From: Septoria linicola
Taxonomy: Eukaryota > Ascomycota > Dothideomycetes > Mycosphaerellales > Mycosphaerellaceae
Assembly: GCA_024114885.1 (NCBI GenBank)
Contig: CP099427.1
Span: 1,550,001 to 1,614,000, forward strand
Length of the DNA: 64,000 bases
Reading direction: 5' to 3'
Under the pieces are notes generated by a model. It was not told the origin of the DNA and made no database searches. It saw nothing but the letters and a program-made list of their open reading frames with translations. Positions 10,857 through 19,684 of the stretch are shown here, one piece after another; the stretch's first letter is position 1, and each line of letters opens with the position of its first letter. A program made the position numbers and the translations under genes.

Positions 10857-11562
10857 TCAATCACTGTCGCTCATTTCCATGTCTCCACCATCACTGTCCT
10901 CCTCCATCGGTGCATCACCGCCTTCATCGTCACTCTCGTCTCGTTGTCTCTTCTGCCCAGCAGACACAGCAGGACTGGGCGCGTTCTCTGCTCCTCCCGT
11001 AGTAGGTTGCAGCCCTGGCGGTCTCGATATGCCTCCATTCGGCTTTGAAGGCAGGCCAGGTGGCGGAGGTAGACCAGCAGGAGGAGCACCAGGTGGTGCT
11101 GGCAGGGATGATGTTCCTGCAGCTGCGGGTGTCTTCGCTGCAGTGGCTGCTTGTTGCTCCTCGTGGAAGGTGCCTGTCAGTTTCGCGAGAGTGTGAGATC
11201 GACTTTTGGCGTATGATATTTTCTGCGATCGTCTATCAGCATGCTGCCCTCTTCTCTTCTTGCACTTCATCTGCTGATCTCACCATTTCTCGCCCGAAAA
11301 AGTCATAGCCCTGGCATTGTCGCATTGCTTGTGTCGCAGTATTGGAATCGCGGAACAAAACATGCGCTTGTCCTCGCATTTTCGCGCTCTTTACCGCCGT
11401 GACATCCAGGACAGGGCCAAACGTCGTGAATAGCATGTACAGATTCCGCTTCAGATCGTGCTTTTGCAGCTTTTCTGGCAGGTTTTGTATGTAGAGTGAC
11501 TGATTCGGCGAAGTTCGAGCTGCAACTTCCTTCGTGCCGGGCGCGGCGACGGCGGTAGACAT
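10857..11562 (-). CDS. msl1: U2 snRNP B''/U1A-type RRM protein
   Basis: Two exons, 11284-11562 and 10857-11222, give 214 residues. A 61 bp intron (gtgaga..gctgat..cgcag) interrupts the RRM and joins YDFFGREM to KISYAKSRSHTLAKLTGTF. The RRM begins at SLYIQNLPEKL (residues 22-32) and has an RNP1-like RGQAHVLF. The KISYAKS and LTGTF blocks are diagnostic of the U1A/U2B''/SNF family, which binds stem-loops of U2 or U1 snRNA. After the single RRM comes a Pro/Gly-rich linker and an acidic tail ending MEMSDSD, without the second RRM of animal U1A/U2B''. The start at 11562 (MSTAV) is the first ATG; the frame is open upstream to a TTG. It acts in the nucleus in the spliceosome. Confidence 0.87.
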
Positions 11563-11774
11563 GCCGGCGGAGTACTTGAGGGGATGGTGTGGCGGCGACA
11601 GGAGAGAGGAATTGTCGAGTTTCAATGTCTGATGCTGCTTGCTAGACGCGAAAAGATGCCCGCGGCGGCAATTCCGCGTTCCAGGCAGTCGTCACTTCGA
11701 CTTCGACTTCCCTCTGAACGACACCACTCTTTCTCTCACCACCATTGACAGTCGAGACCTCACCCCTCCTGAAA

Positions 11775-12881
11775 ATGGCCAACTCACAAGTCCACCACCT
11801 CTTCCACGCGCCCATTAGCGATCACTCTTTCTCCGCCGACCGCGGCACACTGGCTGTGACCCGCGAGTCCAATGTCGAGCTATACGGCAGCTCCGGAAAC
11901 AAGTTCACTCTGCAAGATGAACTTCGCGGTCACGACAAAACCGTGACCGGCGTAGACATTGCTCCAAACTCGGGCAAGATTGTCACTTGCTCCCAAGACC
12001 GGAATGCCTACGTCTGGGAACCCTCCCCACAGGGAGGATGGAAGCCTACGCTAGTGCTGCTCAGAATCAACAGAGCTGCGACCTGCGTCCGATGGAGTCC
12101 CAACGAGAGCAAATTTGCCGTAGGCAGTGGTGCGAGGATCATCGCTGTCTGCTACTTTGAGGAGGAGAACGACTGGTGGGTCAGCAAGCACTTGAAGAAG
12201 CCGCTGCGATCGACTGTCACTTCCGTGGCATGGCACCCAAATTCTGTCCTGCTGGCTTCAGGATCGACCGATGGACATGCACGAGTATTGTCATCCTTCG
12301 TCAAAGGCACCGATGAAAGACCAGAGCCTACTGTATGGGGCGAGAGATTGCCCTTCAACACCGTCTGTGGGGAGTACCTCAACTCTACTGCAGGCTGGGT
12401 GCACAGCGTAGCGTTCTCGCCTTCTGGAGATGCATTGGCTTTTACAGCCCACGACAGCAGTATTACAGTCGTCTACCCCAGCGGACCAGAACAACCACCA
12501 CAAGCCGTCATCTCCATCAGCACCCAGCTTCTTCCATTTGCCGACCTACTCTGGATCAGCGAAAGCGAGATCGTATGTGCAGGCTACGACTGCGAAGTCT
12601 ACAAATTTGGCGGTTCTGCTTCAGGCTGGCAACTTACCGGCTCGCTTGAGAAGGCGGGTGCTGGACCTGGACAGGGTGTTGTTCGTGAAGAAAGCGCTCT
12701 GAACATGTTCAGGAGCATGGATCTCAAGGGTCGTGGTGGTAATGTTGACGACACCAAGTTGAGGACTGTGCATCAGAATACGATTAACAAGGTTCGTGCG
12801 TACAATGGAGGTGGTACCGGGCAGGTCAGCCAGATCAGCACTGCTGGTGTGGATGGACGTGTGGTGGTTTGGAATTTGTGA
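11775..12881 (+). CDS. ARC40: Actin-related protein 2/3 complex subunit 1 (ARPC1/p40)
   Basis: Single exon of 368 residues forming a WD40 beta-propeller. Blocks characteristic of ARPC1 are HAPISDHSFSADRGTLAV at the N-terminus, LRGHDKTVTGVDIAPNSGKIV, SQDRNAYVWE, VGSGARIIAVCYFEEENDWW, KKPLRSTVTSVAWHPNSVLL and the final STAGVDGRVVVWNL. The insert around ALNMFRSMDLKGRG matches the loop known to contact actin. The ATG at 11775 is chosen because the conserved VHHLFHAPIS segment follows directly. The protein is part of the seven-subunit complex that nucleates branched actin at endocytic patches and hyphal tips. It starts about 210 bp from the divergent RRM gene and so shares an upstream region with it. 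Confidence 0.95.
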   Translation: MANSQVHHLFHAPISDHSFSADRGTLAVTRESNVELYGSSGNKFTLQDELRGHDKTVTGVDIAPNSGKIVTCSQDRNAYVWEPSPQGGWKPTLVLLRINRAATCVRWSPNESKFAVGSGARIIAVCYFEEENDWWVSKHLKKPLRSTVTSVAWHPNSVLLASGSTDGHARVLSSFVKGTDERPEPTVWGERLPFNTVCGEYLNSTAGWVHSVAFSPSGDALAFTAHDSSITVVYPSGPEQPPQAVISISTQLLPFADLLWISESEIVCAGYDCEVYKFGGSASGWQLTGSLEKAGAGPGQGVVREESALNMFRSMDLKGRGGNVDDTKLRTVHQNTINKVRAYNGGGTGQVSQISTAGVDGRVVVWNL

Positions 12882-13338
12882 TGCTACAGAGATGAACGAG
12901 ATCTCGTGGTGTGTAGGGCAGATGCTGGCATGGAGGATGCTCAGGCACAGATATAGCAGCTTGACGATGATTACGAGATGAATGATGCAGAGCGACAACA
13001 GCATAGGCCTCTGTAGTAGGAGATCAAACTAAAGCTGGCAGCCAAGCCGCCCTCTCAACTATCAGGATATCACTATTCCTCAGAGTATGCCCATCGCAAG
13101 TACTTCAGACCCAGAAGAGACTGTTGCCTCTGGCAAACGAGGCATCGATCAAATCAATGATTATGACCAGGCACAGCTGCAGAGCTAGCTTTCAGACCAT
13201 GCTCTTTGGACATAACAATCGCAGTGTAGCTGAACTGTACCAGTGGTATTACAAGTGTTCGCCATGACATGAACAGTCACTCGGTGTATCCAGACTCTAT
13301 TCTTTTCACACAAACAAGTGGAACAAACACACTTCCCG
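12882..13338. other. Convergent intergenic region, ARPC1 and SRP40
   Basis: A 457 bp gap with the 3' ends of two convergent genes. I see only short open frames without coding character. Confidence 0.4.
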
Positions 13339-14605
13339 CTAATCATCAAACTTGATCCCCTTTGGCGCCAGATCAATCGCTCCGCCTCTGTATGAACCTA
13401 TACATCACATTGTTAGCATGTCGTGTCCTCCTCAGAACAACATCAGAAAGGGGGAGGTAAAGCTCACCTCTCTTCTTCTTATTCTTCTCCTTGGTAAACC
13501 CCTTCCCCTTCGTCACCACTAAGTCCTGATACGCTTTATCCGCATAGTCGTATGAGACGTAGGAGTTATTGAAGCGCGGGTCGATTTTCTGGTCCGCGGG
13601 GATGCGGGAGAAGGGGACTTTGGATTTTTTGGCTGCTATGGCGCCTTCTTTGCGGGTTGTAGGTGCGAAGTTGCTTTGTTTGAGGCGGTCGGGGTGGATG
13701 CCGCTGAGGTTGGTTTCTGTTGCTGGTTCTTCGTCTGCTTCGGGGGAGGAGGCTTGGAGGGTGGCGGAGGATTGGGAGCCGGTGTCTTTGGGTTCGGATT
13801 TGGGTGCTGCGGCTGCGGCTGCCGCTGTCGCTGATGGGATGGGGACGGGGACGATGGCTTTCTTGGTCTTTTTCTCCTTTTTGACTTTTACGGGTGCTGG
13901 AGCGGGAGAGTCGGAGTCGCTGCTACTACTGCTGCTGCTGCTGCTCGATGAGTCGCTGTCGCTGCTGCTCGAGCTGGAGGAGCTGCTGCTGCTATCGCTA
14001 TCGCTGGAAGAGCTTGACGAGTCCGAGTCGCTGGCGCCAGTAGTTGTGTCTTCGGTCTTGGTTCGCTTTGCTGGTCGAGCAGTCTCGTCATCCGAGCTGC
14101 TGTCGCTGCTGCTGTCCGAACTCGAGCTTCTAGAAGAAGATGATGGTGTGAGCACCCGCTTGCGCTTCGTTCCTGTGTTCTTCGCAGAACTGGCTGACGA
14201 GCTATCGCTATCGCTACTGCTGCTGCTGCTACTGTCCTCGTTGGAGTCATCGTCGGACGTCTCCTCAGCCTCGACATCGACCAGAACTCCTTCGGCCTCA
14301 TCTCGTTCCGATTCATCGTCACTATCGCTGCTCTCGCTGTCCGCGTCGCTGTCGCTTTCGGAGCTCGTGGTCTTCGAGGTCGATGCGCTGGATCCCTTGT
14401 ACAGATCGAGGAGTGATGTACTGGTTGCCGTCGGATCTGGCTTGGAGAGACCATTTCTGGTGGCCTCTTTTTCCAACGAAGCCACCGTCTTGCTGTATCC
14501 GAGATCTTTCAGCAGACCGGAGACCTGGCTGAGCACGTGGTGCACATTTGGCGCAGGACTGTCGTGCGGCCACAGTTTGGCGGGTATCGTCTGATCGGCA
14601 GCCAT
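13339..14605 (-). CDS. SRP40: SRP40/Nopp140-like nucleolar chaperone
   Basis: Two exons, 13468-14605 and 13339-13397, give 398 residues. The N-terminus has a LisH-like segment (VLSQVSGLLKDLGYSKTVASLEKE, residues 22-45). The middle, about residues 75-240, consists of serine/aspartate runs broken by basic KRKRV and KKEKKTKK patches, as in Nopp140 and Srp40. The C-terminal SRP40 domain is VPFSRIPADQKIDPRF through KGFTKEKNKKKRG. A 70 bp intron (gtgagc..gctaac..tatag) then joins it to SYRGGAIDLAPKGIKFDD, the expected family ending. The family carries snoRNPs and is heavily phosphorylated by CK2 on acidic serine tracts. The unspliced frame would lose the conserved ending. It is divergent to RXT2. 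Confidence 0.9.
13917..14360. repeat. Ser/Asp codon repeat tract inside SRP40
   Basis: Repeated triplets on the + strand (tgctgctgctg, tcgctgtcgctg, gtcgctgctg) encode poly-Ser and Ser-Asp runs on the - strand. The low complexity keeps the opposite strand open for hundreds of codons. Such tracts are prone to length variation by slippage. Confidence 0.8.
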
Positions 14606-14839
14606 GATGCAGATGTGTTGCAGGTTTGTGTTGTGCGAGGGAGGGAGAGAAGCTCATCGCAATGCCCGTCGAGGACATTTTTCCATGCCACGAGACGAGG
14701 TCACAACCGGCCCGAGCAAGGGTCCGGGTCTGGAGCTCGAGAAGTGTGGCATTGCATTGCATTGCATTGCATTGCATCACATTCGCGTTCTCTCTGTTGT
14801 CCTCGCACTCGGTATTCCACGAAATCGATTGTAGACACC
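14606..14839. promoter_or_regulatory. Bidirectional promoter SRP40/RXT2 with pentanucleotide repeat
   Basis: Only 234 bp separate the divergent start codons of a nucleolar chaperone gene and a histone deacetylase subunit gene. The region contains a perfect ATTGC tandem repeat at 14751-14777, about 5.4 copies, 63 bp before the RXT2 ATG. The repeat may lie in the RXT2 5' UTR or core promoter. Each repeat supplies a CATTGC/GCAAT motif. Shared control of the two genes is possible but is only an inference from the layout. Confidence 0.55.
14751..14777. repeat. Microsatellite (ATTGC)n
   Basis: Five full copies plus two bases of ATTGC in perfect tandem array. It is the cleanest microsatellite in the single-copy part of the window. 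Confidence 0.95.
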
Positions 14840-16388
14840 ATGGCGGCACAGCAGCAACACATCATGGTGCTGGAGACGATCCGGGCCATGAAAGTGGCCA
14901 TGAAGCGGCGGGCGAGCGACAGCGACAGCGATACCGACTTACGATCGCAGACAAATCGCGGGAACAAGCTGCGTCGCAACGCGAAGAACGTGCAGGAAGG
15001 CCGCCTCGACAACACCGGAGGTCTCGCATACAAGAAGGTCATACATCCATACACGAACTGACATCGCTCAACGCGTCCTGACAGCATCGCAGAAAGTCAC
15101 CCACGCCGGCTACACGAGACACACCATCGCCAAGAATCCCGCCTACCTCGACGAAGACGGCGATGCCTACTCGCCCACCTCCTCCGACCATGAAAACGAA
15201 CGATATGGCGAGTTGGCCGAGGACAACCCTTATGCGGGAGTGCAGCTGGACACGCTCTTGCGACCGCTGACCTCGGCCGCAGAACTGGCCGATCATCCCA
15301 GCCTGAGCATTGCCTACAAGAGCACTGGCTTGACGCAAATGGCCGATGAAGCCTGCGAGATGCTGAGGAGAGAGCGAGCTCGCCTGTGGAAGGCTAAACG
15401 ACTATTGCAACGCTTTCGAGGAGACGCCGACTGGGTGCCTGCCCAGACCTTTGAGGAAGATGGTGACGGTGGGATGCTGGGAGAGGAGAGGCCGGTGGAC
15501 GCACATATCCCGTCGAGTATGTTCATCGATCATGCTATGTTAGGCCTGGAGCCACCCACGGAGCTTGACGAAGCGAGTCACGGTGGTGAGCAGTTCGAGC
15601 CAATCAAAATGCTCGGCAATGGCAGTGATGCGGACGCAGTGGAGGGAGTGGAGGCACAGGAGCAAAAGGCAACCGCAGCAGACGGGGAAGCACCCACACA
15701 GAGTAACGGCGTGCACCAGGAGGCTGCAGTGCCCGAGACGAATGGGGACAACTCTACCACGAGCGATCAACCTCACATGGACAGTAACGGACAGGCCGAC
15801 AGCTTGCCCAACCCTGCTCTTGCACACATCACCGAAGGCGAGGCTGGATCTGAAACAGCTTCGCAGTCGAATGGCACCGAACGGCACGCCATGACCACTC
15901 GCGCTCGAGCACGATCACCCGCCGGCCGAAGCGATCGCACGCCGTCTCCGTCACCCTCCGATTCTGCTTCAAGTCCCGTCGTCCATCCCTGGTTTGTCGC
16001 ACCAACAGCATCACTCACCGATCGTGATCTCGGTCTCCCGGCGCAAGAAGCAGAAGAAACGCGTAAGCTTTTACTGCTGTACGTGCAAAAGCAGGAACAA
16101 GTCGTGCGGTCGCTGGATTCATTGCACGCAGGACTGCAAAGGGCAGACCGGTTGCGATCATACGTACATCGAAGCTGCAAGGCTGAAGGGCATGTTGTGG
16201 CAGATGGCAAGGGGAATGCGGTTACGGAGATGAGCGATGGAGAAGACTGGTACGATGTTACGGATTGGAATCTGCAACAATGGGAGCTGAAAGATGGTAA
16301 GCTGGAGAAGGGCAAAGATGAGGTGGAAGATGTCGAAGAAGAGCGTGGTAGGAGACCAGGCCGAGGCAGGAGGGTGAATAGGATATGA
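14840..16388 (+). CDS. RXT2: Rxt2-like subunit of the Rpd3L histone deacetylase complex
   Basis: Two exons, 14840-15037 and 15093-16388, give 497 residues. A 55 bp intron (gtcata..cctgac..cgcag) joins GRLDNTGGLAYKK to KVTHAGYTRHTIAKNPAYLDEDGD. Together these form the Rxt2 N-terminal domain, with GNKLRRNAKNVQEGRLD before it. The central and C-terminal parts hold helical segments (LRPLTSAAELADHPSLSIAY and EETRKLLLLYVQKQEQVVRSLD) and long polar stretches. The last residues are basic (RGRRPGRGRRVN). Rxt2 is known as a subunit of the large Rpd3 complex that deacetylates promoters, so a nuclear repressor role is expected. The 42 bp to the convergent NMO2 gene leaves little room for separate terminators. 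Confidence 0.88.
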
Positions 16389-16430
16389 GCAGTCGAGCGC
16401 GAGGAAGATCGTCGCTCCATTACGATTTAC

Positions 16431-17590
16431 CTACAGCCTCGCCTTGGCTGCATTCAAGCTCGCCAGAGCCCCAGACCGGACTTCCTCCACGATCGTCGCT
16501 GCAGCTTGTTCTTCTCGAACGAGACCCACACCCGTGCCAGCCCACTGCGAGCCGTAGCTGGTGTCTTTGGCCTTGACTGCCGAGGCGTGCCGCTTGCGAA
16601 TCTCGTCAATGCCGACTCCTGCACTGTGATCTCGGAAGCTTGTGGTTCGCAAACTCCTGCCGTCATACAGAGTAGGCCACTGGTTTGGCCCTCGCAGTTC
16701 ATCAAAGACCTTGTCTCGTACGGTGTTCTGGCCTCCATCCCTCGTTGCCAATACTGCGGCACGATGATCGGCTGGAATATATGTCTCTGTCGCAGACAAG
16801 AAACGCGTGCCTAGGACAACGCCTTCTACTCCCAACGCAAACGCTGCTGCTGCACCTCTCCCATCGGCGATGCCTCCTGCTGCAACGAGGTGAGTTGCAT
16901 GGCCAGCTGCCTGCAGGGCGTCGCTGATTTCTGGAAGTAACGAGATAATGCCCGCGCCTGCCTCCCAGCCATGGCCACCTGCATCGATTCCTTGAATCAC
17001 AAGCACATCTGGTTTGGTGTTCTTGGCAATCTCCAATGCACTCTCGACGCCACTATTCTGGACCCAAATCTGTGACTGAGGCGACGCTTTGCGAGCGCCA
17101 TCCGCCCATTCTGCATAGTCGGACAGCTCATGACTGGCAAAGAGCCACACAACAGCAGGCTTGTACTTTTGTACTAGTGCCAGCGCAGCGTCCTTCTTCA
17201 TTGCAAAGGACAGTAGACCGACGCCGATCGGTAGCAAGCCATTGATCCGATCAAGTGTGCTCTCGACCTTGAAAAGCTGCGCATCGAGGTCTTCCAGATC
17301 TGCATTGCCACCAATTTGCCCCAGACCTCCGGCCTTAGTGACGGCTATGGCGAGGTCGGCTTTGGCAAATCCAGCCATCTGACTATGGTCAGTACAATAT
17401 CTACGTGGCGCTTTGCTTGCTGCAACCGCAGCTCCAAGTCTGCTGCCCGATGTGAACACATCCATTCAACCATCCATTAGGCCGACATCGGCTCGCGCAG
17501 GAAGTGCAAACACACGCGAAGAAACGGACTCACTGGAGCATTGATGATCAATGGACTTTGCGTCCATGGTAGCGACTTCTGAAGCGACAT
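16431..17590 (-). CDS. Nitronate monooxygenase family protein, copy 2
   Basis: Two exons, 17534-17590 and 16431-17378, give 334 residues. Exon 1 codes MSLQKSLPWTQSPLIINAP, the family N-terminus. A 155 bp intron (gtgagt..tactgac..gtcag) joins it to MAGFAKADLAIAVTKAGGLG. Reading through the intron instead would give an N-terminus (MDVFTSG..) that lacks PWTxxPLI, so the spliced start is preferred. The FMN-binding blocks are IDAGGHGWEAG and AAGGIADGRGAAAAFALGVEGVVLGTRFL. The protein shares the whole fold with copy 1 but differs clearly: MAG replaces MRL after the first strand, and it is 22 residues shorter. These are old paralogs rather than a recent duplication. Cytosolic oxidation of nitronates is the family role; the substrate is unknown. 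Confidence 0.9.
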
Positions 17591-18101
17591 TGTTCGTAGT
17601 GCATTGACAATGCAATGTAGACTGGCGCAATAGCGAGAAGATCAGCTCGGCTATGAAGCTGAACTAACATCACATAAGCTCGACCTTGGCGGCTGACAAT
17701 TCGCTGACGTTGTGTATGCCGATCACTTTTGGTGGACGTGCGTTTCGCTTTCGTGTTTCGGCATCCCTGGAAGCTCGACACCATAACGCTATATGTCTTT
17801 CTTGCCAGGGATCCGGGTTGTCGTGTTGTTGATGATGCCCTATACTTCTGATTGTACCTGAGCTCGTAAGTCTTTTACAAAGAATGCTATGCACAGTGAT
17901 GAACAACCACGCTGATGGAGGTTAGCACGTGGGCCTTGTACTGGCTCAAGGGATACCACACTCTGTGCACCGATGATGATCGATAGGCAGACATGAGCAC
18001 TGTCATTACCGGGGGCGCCGCCGCCGTATGAAGAGAACTTGTCAATCACTCTGGTCTTATTGGCGCAACCCTGCGACCTGCAGATCTCATCGATCCCTGA
18101 C
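17591..18101. promoter_or_regulatory. Divergent region between NMO2 and metallophosphoesterase
   Basis: A 511 bp gap between divergent starts. It should hold both promoters. I see no coding potential and name no sites. Confidence 0.4.
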
Positions 18102-19622
18102 ATGGCCACTCAACATGGGAAACATAAGTATCGTGCCCTGCGCGGCGACGATGAAAGTTTCGAAGACGACATCGAGAAAAGATTGCCATTCTGCTCGTGG
18201 TGGGCGCTCGAGCGACATAGGGTCTGTAAGATAATTGGCATTTTTGCAGTATTCAGTATCTTCACTGTCCTCGCTTGGGGTGTCGCTGTGCCCTATCGCA
18301 ATGGCACAGTCTACCGTCGACAACCTCTACGGTTCACGAGCGATGGGACATTTCAGATATCAGTCTTTGCAGACTTACATTTTGGCGAGAGTTAGTATAC
18401 CGGTGTGATGTTGTAAACATTGTTACGTGCTAATAGTGATATAGATGCTTGGAACACTTGGGGACCACAAGTAAGTTATCCTTCGTCGTGCATCCGGAAG
18501 CGTTGACCAACGATATCGCAGCAAGACATCAACAGTCTTCGTATCATTGGCGACATACTCGATGCCGAAAAGCAAGACCTAGTCGTCCTCAATGGCGATC
18601 TGATCACCGGCGAGAACACATATCTCTTCAACAGCTCCGACTACCTCGACATTCTCGTGAAGCCCATCGTTGACAGAGGCTTGCCATTTGCCTCTACATA
18701 CGGCAACCACGACTCCTCCTTCAATCTATCTCGCGAACAGATTCTCGGACGAGAACGTCGCTACCACGAGTCTTGGACAAACCAAATGGTCTTCACACCC
18801 ACCAGCGGCGTATCAAACTACTACCTCGAAGTCTTCCCCTCCTCCGGCGGACCCACTCCTTGTCTCATCCTCTGGTTCTTCGACAGCCGCGGCGGCCACC
18901 TCTACCAACAAAAATCCCCCAACAACACCCTCATCGGCCAACCCAACTGGGTCGACCAAACCGTCGTAGACTGGTTCCTCACCACCAACACCCAGCTAGT
19001 AGCCAAACACAACAACAAACCCATCCCCTCCCTCGCATTCGTCCACATCCCCACCAACGCCAGCGCAGCCCTGCAAACCGAACTCGGCGTCGACCCCCAC
19101 CGCCACCCAGGCATCAACGACGACTACCCCCTTGCCCCGCAAGCTCAAGGCTGGTGCGCCAACGGCACCGAAGGTTGTCCCTATGGAGGCCAAGACGAAC
19201 CTTTCATGCAAGCTATTACTTCCACGCCCGGTCTCATCGCGTTGTTTAGTGGTCACGACCATGGAGATACATGGTGTTATAATTGGGACGGGCTGGTTCC
19301 GGGGATGAATGTCAAGGGCGAAGGGACGAAGTTGTGTTTTGGGCAGCATTCGGGGTATGGAGGGTATGGGAGCTGGGAGAGGGGTGCGAGGGAGATTTTG
19401 GTGAGGGAGGAGGATTTGCAGAGGGAGGAGGGATGGAGGGAGTGTGGGGTGGAGACGTGGATTAGGTTGGAAGGGGGAGGGGTGGTGGGGAGAGTGGAGT
19501 TGAATGCGACGTTTGGAGAGGATGTTTATCCTGCTACGGAGAGGACGAATTCGAGTTGTGGGAGTTGTGATTATAGTGTCGTGTCGGGGATGCCGGGGAC
19601 GGAGAAGGAGGAGGGAAAATGA
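18102..19622 (+). CDS. Membrane-anchored calcineurin-like metallophosphoesterase
   Basis: Three exons, 18102-18390, 18445-18470 and 18522-19622, give 471 residues; the middle exon is only 26 nt. The N-terminal 43 residues are polar and are followed by one membrane segment (IIGIFAVFSIFTVLAWGVAV, residues 44-63). This points to a type II protein with its enzyme in the secretory lumen or outside. The metal-binding motifs come in the usual order: ADLHFGEN (DxH), LVVLNGDLITG (GD), FASTYGNHDSS (GNHD), VHIPTN and FSGHDHGDTW (GHDH). Several NxT/NxS sites and Cys pairs (CANGTEGC, CGSC) fit a glycosylated luminal domain. Intron 1 is gttagt..gctaat..atag (54 bp); intron 2 is gtaagt..gcag (51 bp). The substrate cannot be told. 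The 3' end lies 62 bp from the convergent GT34 gene. Confidence 0.9.
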
Positions 19623-19684
19623 TGGATCTTTGAAGGCCTGAACTCATTCGCATCTAGCAAGTTCCACTATCTTCACTCAGACAT

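Noticed and set aside
10879..11196. Plus-strand frame rich in Ser/Pro/Gly
   Set aside because: Complement of the Pro/Gly-rich tail of the RRM protein.
13569..14594. 341-codon plus-strand open frame rich in Leu/Ser
   Set aside because: It is the complement of the Ser/Asp triplet repeats of SRP40; low complexity keeps the opposite strand open.
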